A stretch of 64,000 nucleotides of DNA from Crossiella cryophila (GTDB taxonomy: Bacteria; Actinomycetota; Actinomycetes; Mycobacteriales; Pseudonocardiaceae). Under the pieces are notes generated by a model, which did no database searches, was not told the DNA's origin, and saw only the letters and a list, made by a program, of their open reading frames with translations. The DNA lies in assembly GCF_014204915.1 (NCBI RefSeq), contig NZ_JACHMH010000001.1:5109501-5173500 (forward strand). Reading direction: 5' to 3'. Shown piece by piece: positions 47,277-56,161 of the stretch; the stretch's first letter is position 1, and the number at the start of each line of letters is the position of its first letter. Position numbers and translations under genes: made by a program.

Positions 47277-48511
47277 GTTCTCGCTCCGCTCTCTCGCTGG
47301 TCCAACCCACCAGGCACAACGTTCCCACGCCTGCCGATGATCCCGGTTATGACCAGAAGCACCACTCCGAGCGCCGCCAGCCCCAGGCTCATCAGGTACG
47401 CGCTGCGGTAGCCCAGGGTCTGGGCCAGCCCGAGCAGCGGTCCGGCCAGCATGCCGCCCACGGTCATCGTGTTGCTGTACAGCGTGGTGGTGAACCCCGG
47501 CCGGTCCGGCGCCAGCGCCTGGAAGTAGGAGATGCCCACCCCCATCAGCGCCGAGACCACCACCGCGTTCAACGCCTGCGCCGCCGCCACCTGCCAGGTG
47601 GCCAGCGTCGCGGCCATCACCGCCTGGTAGGCCACCGCGACCACCGCGCCGAGCAGCACGATCCGCCGCTGGTCCAGCTTCACCGCGAGCACCCCGAACC
47701 ACAGCATCAGCGGGATCTCCAGCGCCGCGCACAATCCCAGGATCAACCCGACATCCGCCTCGCTGCCGCCCAGGTCCGTGGTCACGAACAACGGCAACGC
47801 GCTGCCTCCCAGCGACAACCCGCCCTGCAACGCCGCGAAGGCCAGCACCGCGCACACCACCTGCGGCCGCGCGACCCCGCCCACCTCCGCGGCCCGCTTG
47901 ATCGGAGCACTCGCCCCACCCAGTTCGGGCAGCCGCAACGCGACCAGCACCACCAGCGCGTAACACGCCGCACTGGCCAGGTACAGCCCGGCATACCCCG
48001 TCCAGGACACCAGCAACGCCGCCAGCGGCGGCCCACCCACCCAGGCCAGCGAGATCACCGTGCGCAGACTGCTGATCACCAGCGGCGCCCGCGCCGACCC
48101 CGTCCGCTCCACGGCCTGCCGAGCGTAGGCGAACATCTGCGCCAGCACACAGGACGCGATCGCCAGCAGCGACACCGACACCGCCAGCAGCACCCAGTAG
48201 TCCCGCACCACCGCGAACACCAGCGACCCGAGCATCCCCGCCACGGCGCCGCCCACCAGCAGGTTCCGCCGCACCGCCCGCCGATCCGACCACCGCCCGA
48301 GGAAGGCGCTTACCACCAGTCCGGCCAACGGGGAGATGAGCAGGAAGGCGCCGAGTTCGACCGGGCCGACGCCGATCTGGGTGGTGAGGAACAGGCCGAT
48401 GAAGGGCAGGGTGACGGCGGCGGCCAGGCCGACGGAGATGCTGACGGAGGCGAGGGGGAGCAGGGTGCGGAAGGTCAGCGGGGGTGGGCTGACCTCGGTG
48501 GTGACACTCAC
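47273..48511 (-). CDS. MFS efflux transporter (SetA-like)
   Basis: 412 residues with 12 predicted transmembrane helices. The loop between helices 2 and 3 is [17 protein letters not shown], the MFS signature. The order of helices and the segments [21 protein letters not shown] and [33 protein letters not shown] resemble sugar-efflux SetA-type transporters. GTG start. The substrate is unknown; it could export a small product of the neighbouring locus, or sugars. The coupling to msrA is unusual and gives no clear hint. Confidence 0.88.
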   Translation of the reverse strand: MSVTTEVSPPPLTFRTLLPLASVSISVGLAAAVTLPFIGLFLTTQIGVGPVELGAFLLISPLAGLVVSAFLGRWSDRRAVRRNLLVGGAVAGMLGSLVFAVVRDYWVLLAVSVSLLAIASCVLAQMFAYARQAVERTGSARAPLVISSLRTVISLAWVGGPPLAALLVSWTGYAGLYLASAACYALVVLVALRLPELGGASAPIKRAAEVGGVARPQVVCAVLAFAALQGGLSLGGSALPLFVTTDLGGSEADVGLILGLCAALEIPLMLWFGVLAVKLDQRRIVLLGAVVAVAYQAVMAATLATWQVAAAQALNAVVVSALMGVGISYFQALAPDRPGFTTTLYSNTMTVGGMLAGPLLGLAQTLGYRSAYLMSLGLAALGVVLLVITGIIGRRGNVVPGGLDQRESGART

Positions 48512-48859
48512 GGGTGCATCCTCACCGGTGGGGCCGGTGGGGGCGTAACGAATTCCCAGGATGTGATCGGGCCGTCAGCCCCGGTGGTCGAGCGTGCAGG
48601 CGGTGCGCATGGGCAGCAGCGGGGACAGGTCCGGGAGCGCGAGGTCGGGGCCTCCGCCGCGATGTCCTAGGGGCGCGGTGCGGTCTCGTCCGGGCCGGGC
48701 CGGCTCCCGTGGGTATCGGCCTACCGTCCGGGGTGACCCGGGGAATTCAGGCGGGGCGGCTCTCTTGCCGCTGCTTGATCCGCTGGAGTTCGGCGATCAG
48801 ATCGGCCCTCGCGACCCTGACCATGTCCCACCGTCAGGGTGTGCTGCGAGGATCCACGC
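48512..48859. other. Gene-free region with inverted repeat at 48814-48840
   Basis: About 350 bp between the divergent MFS and SUKH-like genes without a convincing frame. It should hold both promoters. The one clear structure is ACCCTGAC-N11-GTCAGGGT (48814-48840), a perfect 8-bp inverted repeat ending 19 bp before the SUKH-like start. It could be an operator or a leader hairpin. Confidence 0.5.
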
Positions 48860-49681
48860 ATGACCTCCGCTCCGGTCCTGCCCGTGGACTACCGCGCACT
48901 GCTGATCGAGCACGGCCCTGGCCCGGTGGCCGGGGTGCGCCTGCTCGCGCCCGCGGACCTGGCCGCCGAGCAGTCCCGGCATTCCCCGCCGCACCCCGAC
49001 GCCCTGCTGTGGGGTGTGTTCGGCACCGGTGAGACCTGCTGGTGGCTGCCGATCCACCCGGACCCGGTGAGCTGGCTGGTGGTGGTGGCCGGGGACGGTG
49101 AGCAGCAGCTGAACATCAGCACCACCGAGTTCCTGCGCCGCCTCGGCGCCGGTCAGCTCGACCTGCCGGTGCTGTCCGGGCTGCCCGGCCCGCGTGATCC
49201 ACTGGCCCAGCTGCGCACCCTCATCGGCCCCGGCGGTGGGCACCGCTACGACTGGGCCGCGCTGGAGCTGGAACTGGGCTGCCCGCTGCCGCCGGACTAC
49301 CGGTTGCTGTTCGAGGAGTACGGCTCGGAGCTGGTGGTCAACGGCCTCTTCCCCTCCCCGCCGGAAGAGCTGGTCTCCGTGCACCGCGACCACGCCCATT
49401 TCCTGGACGACCTCGACGGCCACCGGGTGCACCCGGAACCGGGTGGGCTGCTGACCTGCCTGATCAGCGAAGGGCGCCAGCAGCTGTGCTGGGACACCAG
49501 TGGGCCCGATCCGGCGGCCTGGCCGCTGGTCGACTCCGACACCGGCGAGGTCTTCCCCGGCACGCTGACCGAACTGCTGGTCGCCGAGGTCGTGGGCCGC
49601 GGTCCGGGGTTGTGTGCCCACAGCCTGGGTGACCCGGACACCTGGGCCTACCCGATGTGGGGGCCGGATCCGGTGCACTGA
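48860..49681 (+). CDS. SMI1/KNR4 (SUKH)-like protein, possible immunity or housekeeping
   Basis: 273 residues from ATG 48860. The second half has the SUKH signature LELELGCPLPPDYRLLFEEYGS followed by a variable region. The first half starts VDYRALLIEHGPGPVAGVRLL and looks like a shorter, diverged copy, so the protein may hold two such domains. SUKH proteins often neutralise contact-dependent or polymorphic toxins, but many actinomycete copies stand alone, and no toxin gene is adjacent here. It has no signal peptide. The assignment to the superfamily is good; the function is open. Confidence 0.7.
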   Translation: MTSAPVLPVDYRALLIEHGPGPVAGVRLLAPADLAAEQSRHSPPHPDALLWGVFGTGETCWWLPIHPDPVSWLVVVAGDGEQQLNISTTEFLRRLGAGQLDLPVLSGLPGPRDPLAQLRTLIGPGGGHRYDWAALELELGCPLPPDYRLLFEEYGSELVVNGLFPSPPEELVSVHRDHAHFLDDLDGHRVHPEPGGLLTCLISEGRQQLCWDTSGPDPAAWPLVDSDTGEVFPGTLTELLVAEVVGRGPGLCAHSLGDPDTWAYPMWGPDPVH

Positions 49682-49759
49682 GGCCCCCGTCACACGCCCC
49701 TGCCGCCTGCCCGCTCGCCACGCCAGGATCGATCTTCCACAGCAGACAGGGAGATCGGT

Positions 49760-51364
49760 GTGCGGTTGAGGCAGTGGAGTCTGGTGGCCGTGGCGACAGT
49801 GGCGTCGCTCGGCGCGGGTGGGTTACCGGCGGTGGCCGGGGCCGAGGCGGTGCCCGCCAAGCTCAAGGTCTTCTACGAGCAGCAGGTCACGTGGGGTCAG
49901 TGCGCGGCAGCGGCGAACCTGGAGTGCGCGACGGTGGTGGTCCCGATGGACTACGCCAAGCCCGGTCTGGAGCGGGTCCAGGTCGCGATCAGCAGGCTCA
50001 AGGCCAAGGATCCGGCCCGGCGGCGCGGGGTGTTGCTGGTCAACCCGGGTGGGCCCGGCGGGTCCGGGCTCGGGTTGCCCAATCGGTTCGCCAACCAACC
50101 GGTCGGGCAGCTCTACGACGTGATCGGGTTCGATCCGCGTGGCGTGGGCGCCTCCACCCAGCTGCGCTGTGAGTCGAGCCTGCTGGACCTGCCGCGGCCC
50201 TCCCGTCCCACCGAGGCCGAGCTGCCCAACTTCACCGCCGCTGCCAAGGCCGTCGAGGACGGTTGTGTGCGGGCCGGTGGGGACTACCGCAAGCACGTGA
50301 CCACCCGCAACACCGCGCGGGACATGGACGTCATCCGCGGTGTGCTGGGCGAGAAGAAGATCAACTTCTTCGGGTACTCCTACGGCACCTGGCTCGGCGC
50401 GATGTACGGCACCATGTTCCCGCGCCTGCTGGACCGCAGTGTCCTGGACTCGGCCATGGATCCGAACAAGACCTGGCACGAGCAGGACATCGACTCGGCG
50501 CACTCGATCAAGTTCAACTTCGACTCCTGGGCCGCCTGGACCGCCGCGCGGGACAAGACCTTCAAGCTGGGCAGCACCCCGGCCCAGGTGCGCGCGGGGC
50601 TGGACCGGATCGCGGCCGTGCTGGCCACCAAGCCGGTCGGCGGGCTGGGCACCGTGCACGACCTGGACACCTTCACCGGCTTCTACACCCGCTACCGCGC
50701 GGTCTGGGCCGGTTTCTCCCGGCAGGTCCGCGAGCTGCTGGACTCCTTGTCCGGCAACGGGAATCCGGAGCTGACGGCTGAGACCTCCACCTTGCTGGAG
50801 CTGGCCAACCGCTCGCTGATCAAGCCGACCAGCCCGGGTACCTTCCAGGCCGTGCTGTGCGAGTGGGACTGGCCGAGTGACCAGCAGCAGTACTACCGGG
50901 ACATGCGGCAGTGGCGGGACACCCACCCCTACGGCAACACGGTGTCCTTCCTGGCCCCCACCAACTGCGCCTTCCGCGGTTTCACCCGCACCGAACCGCT
51001 GCCGCAGATCACCCGCACCGCCTACCCGACCGGGCTGGTCGTGCACGCCGAGGGCGACACCCAGACCGCCTACCCCAACGGCGTGGTGATGGCCGAAACC
51101 CTGCGGCACCACCTGATCAGCGTGCCCAACGACGGTGAGCACGGCCAGTACGGCAGCGGCGGCGCCTGCGTGGACAACGCGGTCAACCGCTACCTGGTCG
51201 ACGGCATCCTGCCGGCCACCCGCTCGGAGTGCGAGGGCGTGGACAAGCCCGCCGACATCCCGGCGGACACCGCGAACGCCACCCAGGTTCCGCAGTCCGG
51301 GCCGGGCCTGGTCGAGCAGGCGACCGGCATCGTGCGCCGGTTGGAGACCAGCGGCATCCAGTGA
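49760..51364 (+). CDS. Secreted alpha/beta-hydrolase, tripeptidyl aminopeptidase-like (TAP)
   Basis: 534 residues, GTG start. The signal peptide runs MRLRQWSLVAVATVASL to about AVAGAEA. The nucleophile elbow is GYSYGTW, the oxyanion loop NPGGPGGSGLG, the strand DVIGFDPRGVG, and the C-terminal TAP-like domain YPTGLVVHAEGDTQTAYPNGVV. The active-site His lies in the NDGEHGQYGSGGACV segment. It is a paralogue of 25490-27019, with which it shares both the overall plan and many motifs. Expected role: removing short N-terminal peptides from extracellular substrates. A bidirectional terminator follows 7 nt after the stop. Confidence 0.9.
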   Translation: MRLRQWSLVAVATVASLGAGGLPAVAGAEAVPAKLKVFYEQQVTWGQCAAAANLECATVVVPMDYAKPGLERVQVAISRLKAKDPARRRGVLLVNPGGPGGSGLGLPNRFANQPVGQLYDVIGFDPRGVGASTQLRCESSLLDLPRPSRPTEAELPNFTAAAKAVEDGCVRAGGDYRKHVTTRNTARDMDVIRGVLGEKKINFFGYSYGTWLGAMYGTMFPRLLDRSVLDSAMDPNKTWHEQDIDSAHSIKFNFDSWAAWTAARDKTFKLGSTPAQVRAGLDRIAAVLATKPVGGLGTVHDLDTFTGFYTRYRAVWAGFSRQVRELLDSLSGNGNPELTAETSTLLELANRSLIKPTSPGTFQAVLCEWDWPSDQQQYYRDMRQWRDTHPYGNTVSFLAPTNCAFRGFTRTEPLPQITRTAYPTGLVVHAEGDTQTAYPNGVVMAETLRHHLISVPNDGEHGQYGSGGACVDNAVNRYLVDGILPATRSECEGVDKPADIPADTANATQVPQSGPGLVEQATGIVRRLETSGIQ

Positions 51365-51371
51365 TCCGGCG

Positions 51372-51401
51372 CCGGGCCCTGCCAGTCACGGCAGGGCCCG
51401 G
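51372..51401. terminator. Bidirectional terminator between hydrolase and amidase
   Basis: A 12-bp perfect inverted repeat (CCGGGCCCTGCC and complement) with a 6-nt loop sits in the 43 bp between the two convergent stops. It probably serves both genes. Confidence 0.88.
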
Positions 51402-51407
51402 ACCGGC

Positions 51408-53513
51408 TCAGCCCAACTTCACCGTCGTGGTCTGGACCGCGGTGTTGCCCTCGCGGTCCTTGACCACCGCCAGCACCAGCAGCTCCCCGGCCTGGAACGC
51501 GCCGGGATGGCGGTACTTCCGCACTGGGATCTCCGCCGTCCAGGACCGCTCGTCCCCGCCGGTGGCGACCCGTTCCCCGTTGACGTACAACCGGGCCTGC
51601 GCCACACCCCCGGAGTCGGCCGCCGATCCGGTGATCTTCAGGTTCTCCCCGGCCAGCTCGGCCGCGAGCCGCACCTGCGGCGCGTTGTGCTCGGTGCGCC
51701 TGCCCGGCTGCGGGAACGGACTGTTCGCCAGCTCCACCGTCTCATCGGCCAGTGGGGCCGACCGGGTCGGCGGCACCCGGTGCCGGGTGGCCTGCTCGTA
51801 GGCGTAACCGAAGGAGAGCAGTCTGCTGTCCTGGTAGGCCGGTCCGGCGAAGGTCAGGTTCACCGGCATCCGGGTGTCCGCCATCAGGCCCATCGGCACC
51901 GACACACTCGGAATCCCCAGCAACCGCATGTGCTGGTTCATGTTCGACAGCCGCACCCCGTTGCGCAGCGCCTCGACGTTGGCCGCTTTGTCCACATCGG
52001 ACTCGGCCCGGCCGATGTCGGCGTTGGCCGGGAACACCACCCCGTCCAGCCGCTGCGCCGCGAGCCAGTCCTCGAAGTCCGCCTTGCGGGTTTTCTCCAG
52101 TCCCCGCAGTACTTCCGCCAGTCCGGACACCTCGCTCCACTGGCCGGGCACCCCGGCGGCGACCAGCAGCGGGTGGGGGCGGAAGAACTCGGCGTTGTCC
52201 ACGCCCTCCTCGGCGTCCACCGAACCGGGCGGGTTGGGGAAGACCTTGTCCAGGTCGACCTGGGTCCAGGAGGTCAGCCTGGGATCGCCGACGGACTTGA
52301 GGAACCGCTCCGCGCTGTAGGCGTCGACCTTGGCCATGACCTCCAGGAAATTCGCCGGCAGCAGCCCGCGTTCCTGCGGCGACTTCGCGCCGGCCCGGTC
52401 CTGATCCATGTTGTGCACCACCGGGAAGTCCACCGGAACCAGCTCGGCGCCGAGCCTGCGCAGGTCCTCGGCGGCCTGCGCCCACAACGCGCGGATCGAC
52501 GGCCGCACCTCGATCGGCGCGGTACCACCCAGATCATCCCCGACGTACATCCGCGGCACGCCGAATCGCTTGCCGCGCAACGCGTTCGGATCCCGCAACG
52601 CGCTGTAGTCGGCGGGCCGCACCTTGTCCACCGGGGGTAGCTCCACCGCGCGCTGGTCCCGCCAGAAGTCGGTGTCGGTGACCTCGTCGTGCACGGCGAT
52701 CGTGTTCAGCAGCGTGAGCAGATCGCCGACGCTGCGGGTGTGCGGCACGATCACGTCCATCAGCGCGAACAGCGGCCAGTTCCCGCGGATCGAGAGCACC
52801 CCGCGCGAGGGCGTGTAGGCCACCAGCGCGTTGTTCGAGGCGGGCGAGCGTCCGGAGGAGACGGTCTCCTCACCCATGCCGAACACCGCGAAGTTCGCCG
52901 CCGTGGCCACCGCGGACCCGTTGGAGGACCCCGAACCCCAGGCCGCGGCCAGGTAGTCGCCGTTGTAGGGACTCTCCGCGCGGCCGTACAACCCGCGCTG
53001 CATGCCCCCGGCGGCCATCGGCGGCATGTTGGTCTTGCCGATCAGCACCCCGCCCGCCTCGCGGATCTTCCGCACGGTGAAGGCGTCCCCGCTCGCGGTG
53101 AGATCGGCGAACGCCGGCGACCCGGAGGCCACGGTCAGTCCCTTGACCATGTAGCTGTCCTTGACCGTGTACGGGATCCCGTCCAACGGTCCGAGTGGCT
53201 TGCCGGTCGCCCGCCGCAGATCCGCGGCCGCCGCCTCGGCCAGCGCGTCCGGATTGGGCACCACGACCGAGTTCAGCCGGAGCCCGTTGGCGTCGTAGGC
53301 CCGGATCCGGTTGAGGTACATCGCGGTCAGCTCGACGCTGGTCAGCGCACCCGAACCGAGTGCCCGGCCCACCTCCGCGATGCTCGCCTCGGCGAGCACG
53401 AACGGCTTTGGCGGTGGGGGAGCGGGAGCAGGCCCGGTGCAGCCCGCGGCCAGCAGTGCCAACCCGGCGCCGAACGCGATGCCGGCCCGTACCCGCGCAC
53501 GCGAAACGTGCAT
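51408..53513 (-). CDS. Amidase-signature lipoprotein with C-terminal Ig-like domain
   Basis: 701 residues from ATG 53513 (GGAGGA just upstream). The signal sequence ends in a lipobox LLAAGC, predicting a membrane-anchored lipoprotein. The amidase-signature core has the catalytic Lys in IPYTVKDSY and the Ser pair in AAAWGSGSSNGSAVATAANF, plus IGKTNMPPMAAGG. The last roughly 100 residues (QVRLAAELAGENLKITGSAADSGGVAQARLYVNGERV) form a beta-rich Ig-like domain not found in ordinary amidases. It likely hydrolyses amides outside the cell; the substrate is unknown. Confidence 0.9.
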   Translation of the reverse strand: MHVSRARVRAGIAFGAGLALLAAGCTGPAPAPPPPKPFVLAEASIAEVGRALGSGALTSVELTAMYLNRIRAYDANGLRLNSVVVPNPDALAEAAAADLRRATGKPLGPLDGIPYTVKDSYMVKGLTVASGSPAFADLTASGDAFTVRKIREAGGVLIGKTNMPPMAAGGMQRGLYGRAESPYNGDYLAAAWGSGSSNGSAVATAANFAVFGMGEETVSSGRSPASNNALVAYTPSRGVLSIRGNWPLFALMDVIVPHTRSVGDLLTLLNTIAVHDEVTDTDFWRDQRAVELPPVDKVRPADYSALRDPNALRGKRFGVPRMYVGDDLGGTAPIEVRPSIRALWAQAAEDLRRLGAELVPVDFPVVHNMDQDRAGAKSPQERGLLPANFLEVMAKVDAYSAERFLKSVGDPRLTSWTQVDLDKVFPNPPGSVDAEEGVDNAEFFRPHPLLVAAGVPGQWSEVSGLAEVLRGLEKTRKADFEDWLAAQRLDGVVFPANADIGRAESDVDKAANVEALRNGVRLSNMNQHMRLLGIPSVSVPMGLMADTRMPVNLTFAGPAYQDSRLLSFGYAYEQATRHRVPPTRSAPLADETVELANSPFPQPGRRTEHNAPQVRLAAELAGENLKITGSAADSGGVAQARLYVNGERVATGGDERSWTAEIPVRKYRHPGAFQAGELLVLAVVKDREGNTAVQTTTVKLG

Positions 53514-53593
53514 GTGTTCCTCCATGCGGAAACCTGGCGGGCGGGCCACCGACCACGGTCCAGCATGGTGATCTTCGCTGTCACCGGTCTTTC

Positions 53594-53607
53594 GGTATTT
53601 GAATACC
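53594..53607. promoter_or_regulatory. Short AT-rich inverted repeat upstream of amidase
   Basis: GGTATT-tg-AATACC, a perfect 6-bp inverted repeat about 80 bp upstream of the amidase start, in the 249-bp region shared with the divergent ABM-protein gene. It is an unusually AT-rich palindrome for this DNA and may be an operator. Confidence 0.35.
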
Positions 53608-53762
53608 CCAGGTAACTCGGCCGCCTGGGCCGATACTCGCCGTGACGAGAGGAACGGGCAAGGAGCAGGGAGGATCGGTCTAAGCTTTTGGCTGGTCAGG
53701 CTGATGTCATGGGTAGGCCGGAATTCCCGGCGAGCAGCACCCCGAGACTGAGGAGACAGACC

Positions 53763-54068
53763 ATGACTGTTGGCCACGGCTTCCACGCCACCGTCACCGC
53801 CCAGCCCGGCCAGGGCGGGGCAGTGGCCGACCTGCTGCTGCGCGCCCCCGCCCTGCCGCACCCGGACTGCGTGGTGTTCCTGGTCAGCCGCTCGGCGGGC
53901 AACCCGGACCGGGTGCACATCACCGAGGGCTGGACCACCCGGGAGGCCCACGCCGCCTTCTTCGCCAGCCCGATGGCCGAGGCGTTCACCGCGAGCCTGC
54001 AGCCGCTGCTGGCCGGGGAGGCCGAGTACCACGACGGGGTGCCGGTCGGCGGCAAGGCCGCGTTCTAG
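53763..54068 (+). CDS. ABM-fold (antibiotic biosynthesis monooxygenase-like) small protein
   Basis: 101 residues from ATG 53763, with GAGGAGA upstream. It reads as one dimeric alpha/beta-barrel domain: GFHATVTAQPGQGGAVADLLL, then a strand CVVFLVSRSAGNPDRVHITEGWTTREAHAAFFASPMAEAF, then a final strand. The pattern xxEGWxxxEAHxxHxxxxxxxxF is kept. ABM proteins oxidise aromatics without cofactor, or act in stress response. Nothing in the context points to a substrate. It lies about 90 bp before the STAND ATPase gene on the same strand. Confidence 0.8.
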   Translation: MTVGHGFHATVTAQPGQGGAVADLLLRAPALPHPDCVVFLVSRSAGNPDRVHITEGWTTREAHAAFFASPMAEAFTASLQPLLAGEAEYHDGVPVGGKAAF

Positions 54069-54160
54069 GCCCGGCGCGCGGGCTGACCGGACCGGCGCGG
54101 GATGGTGGCATGGCGTAGGTTTCCGGTCACGGGGTGTGCGTGCAGTGGGGAGAACCGGCA

Positions 54161-56158
54161 ATGGGTGAGCCGCGGCAGGTTCCGGGTGAGGTGCCGGCGG
54201 GGCCGGTGCCGTTCGTCGGGCGCGGGCCGGAGCTGGACGAGCTGACCGCGCGGGCCGAACGAGCACGGGTGATCCGGGTCGGTGGGACCGGCGGAGTCGG
54301 CAAGAGCGCGCTGTGCCGCCACTGGAGCGCCGACACCGGAGACCGGTTCACCGGCGGCAAGGTCTACGTGGACCTCGCCGACTACCGGGTCAAGGGGGCC
54401 ACCGGGGTGGGTGATGCCATCGCGGATGTGTTGCGCCGGAACGGGGTTGCCGAGGAACACATCCCGGCAGCGCTCTCCGCCCGCGCCTCGCTCTACCGGA
54501 CCCGGCTGTCCGATCCGGTGCTGGTGGTGCTGGACAACGTGCTGGACGCGGCCGAGGTCGAGCCGCTGGTGCCGAACTCGGCTGGCAGCCTGGTGCTGGT
54601 CACCAGCGAGCGACAGCTCGCCGGGCCGAGCCTGACCGGGACCCGGCCGCTCGTGGTGCGGTCGCTGACCGCGGCGGAGAGCGTGCGATTCCTGGGTGAA
54701 CTGTGCGGAGCCGAGCGGATCGAGGCCGAACCGGAGGCGGCCCTCGTGCTGGCCGGGTACTGCGCGGGCCTGCCGCTCGCGCTGCGCCTGGTCGCGGCGC
54801 GGCTCAACCACCGCGCGCACCTGACGATCGCCAGGCTCAACGCCGAACTCGCCGACGAAAGCCGACGGCTGGAGCGGCTGTCCGGCCCTGGCGAGACCGT
54901 GTCCGCGGTCCTGGACAACTCCTATCGCGCCCTGACCGGCGACGAGGCCAGGCTCTACCGGCGGCTGGGGCTGCTTCCGGTGCGGGACATCACCATCGAG
55001 CTGGTCGTGGCCGCCGCCGAGATCGAACGGGAGGAGGCCGCCGAACTGCTGGCGGTCCTGGTCGACGCGAGCCTGCTGGAGGAGATCGGCGCGGACCTGT
55101 TCCGGCTGCACGACCTGGTCCGCCTGCACGCCAAGGAAAAGGCCGGGACCCAGGACGATCCGGCGGAGTCGGCGCGCATGCTGCAGCGTCTGGTCGGCTA
55201 CTACCTGGCGCAGACGGCCTTCGCGGACCGGGCGATCATGGGACCGAATCGGTTGCGGATCGTTGACCTGGAGCAGGCGATCGCGGGTTACCCGGACCCC
55301 TTCGGCAAGGACGACACCGACGGGCGAGCCATTGAATGGTTGACCGCTCACCGGGCGAACCTGCTGGCCGTGCTGCGTGCGGTGGCCGAGCGGGGTTGGC
55401 ACGACAAGACCTGGCAGCTGGCCGAGTTGCTCGTTCCGCTCTACTTCAACCGGCGTTACCTCGACGACTGGGTCGAGGCCACCGAGCTGGGTGCCGTCGC
55501 GGCGGAGGCGGCGGGACGGGCGGATGCCGAGGCGCGGTTGCGCAGCGTGGGATCCCGGGCCTGCACCGACCTGGGGCTGCTGGAACGGGCGAAGGCGGAA
55601 CTGGATCGCGCGCTGGCGCTGGCCGAGGCCAGCGGACACCGGGTCCTGCTCGCCTCGGTGTGGGAGTTCCTCGGCCGCTACTGGGACAAGGTCGACCGCG
55701 CCGAGGCCGAGCGGGCGTACCTGCGGTCGATCCAGCTCAACGCCGAGGCCGGTGAGCAGCGCGGGGTTGGGCTGGGACAGCTCTACCTCGGCGGCACCCT
55801 GCACGCGCTCGGCCGGATCGAGGAGGCGCTGGCCGTACTCGGGCAGGCGCTGACCGCCCTGGACGGCGACGCCCGGATGCGTGGCCGGGCGCGGATGGCG
55901 CTGGCCGCCGTGCACGCCGGACAGGGCCGGGATGAGCTGGCGCGGGTGGAGTTCGAGGCGGCGGTGGAGGTGTTCACCGACCGGAAGACCTTCCACTACC
56001 GCGCGCAGGCGCAGCGGGCACTGGCGGATATCGCGTTGCGGCAAGGGGATCTGGCCGTGGCGCGGGAGAACTTGTTGGCAGTGCTGGACTATCAGGAGCA
56101 GACCGGTGGTCCGGCCGTTGCCGAGTTGCGGCGGGAGCTGGCCGAACTGGACGGGTGA
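54161..56158 (+). CDS. STAND (NB-ARC) ATPase with TPR repeats, no DNA-binding domain
   Basis: 665 residues from ATG 54161, with GGGGAG 8 nt upstream. The N-terminus VPFVGRGPELDEL leads into the P-loop GGTGGVGKSAL. LVVLDNVLDAAEV is Walker B, and LPLALRLVAARL is the GxP-type motif of NB-ARC domains. LFRLHDLVRLHAKEKA opens a winged-helix-like part, followed by TPR-type helices to the end. AfsR-like regulators of this layout normally start with a BTAD or OmpR-type DNA-binding domain; here there is none, so this is probably a signalling hub rather than a transcription factor. The stop is 3 bp from the convergent gene stop. Confidence 0.85.
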   Translation: MGEPRQVPGEVPAGPVPFVGRGPELDELTARAERARVIRVGGTGGVGKSALCRHWSADTGDRFTGGKVYVDLADYRVKGATGVGDAIADVLRRNGVAEEHIPAALSARASLYRTRLSDPVLVVLDNVLDAAEVEPLVPNSAGSLVLVTSERQLAGPSLTGTRPLVVRSLTAAESVRFLGELCGAERIEAEPEAALVLAGYCAGLPLALRLVAARLNHRAHLTIARLNAELADESRRLERLSGPGETVSAVLDNSYRALTGDEARLYRRLGLLPVRDITIELVVAAAEIEREEAAELLAVLVDASLLEEIGADLFRLHDLVRLHAKEKAGTQDDPAESARMLQRLVGYYLAQTAFADRAIMGPNRLRIVDLEQAIAGYPDPFGKDDTDGRAIEWLTAHRANLLAVLRAVAERGWHDKTWQLAELLVPLYFNRRYLDDWVEATELGAVAAEAAGRADAEARLRSVGSRACTDLGLLERAKAELDRALALAEASGHRVLLASVWEFLGRYWDKVDRAEAERAYLRSIQLNAEAGEQRGVGLGQLYLGGTLHALGRIEEALAVLGQALTALDGDARMRGRARMALAAVHAGQGRDELARVEFEAAVEVFTDRKTFHYRAQAQRALADIALRQGDLAVARENLLAVLDYQEQTGGPAVAELRRELAELDG

Positions 56159-56161
56159 CCG

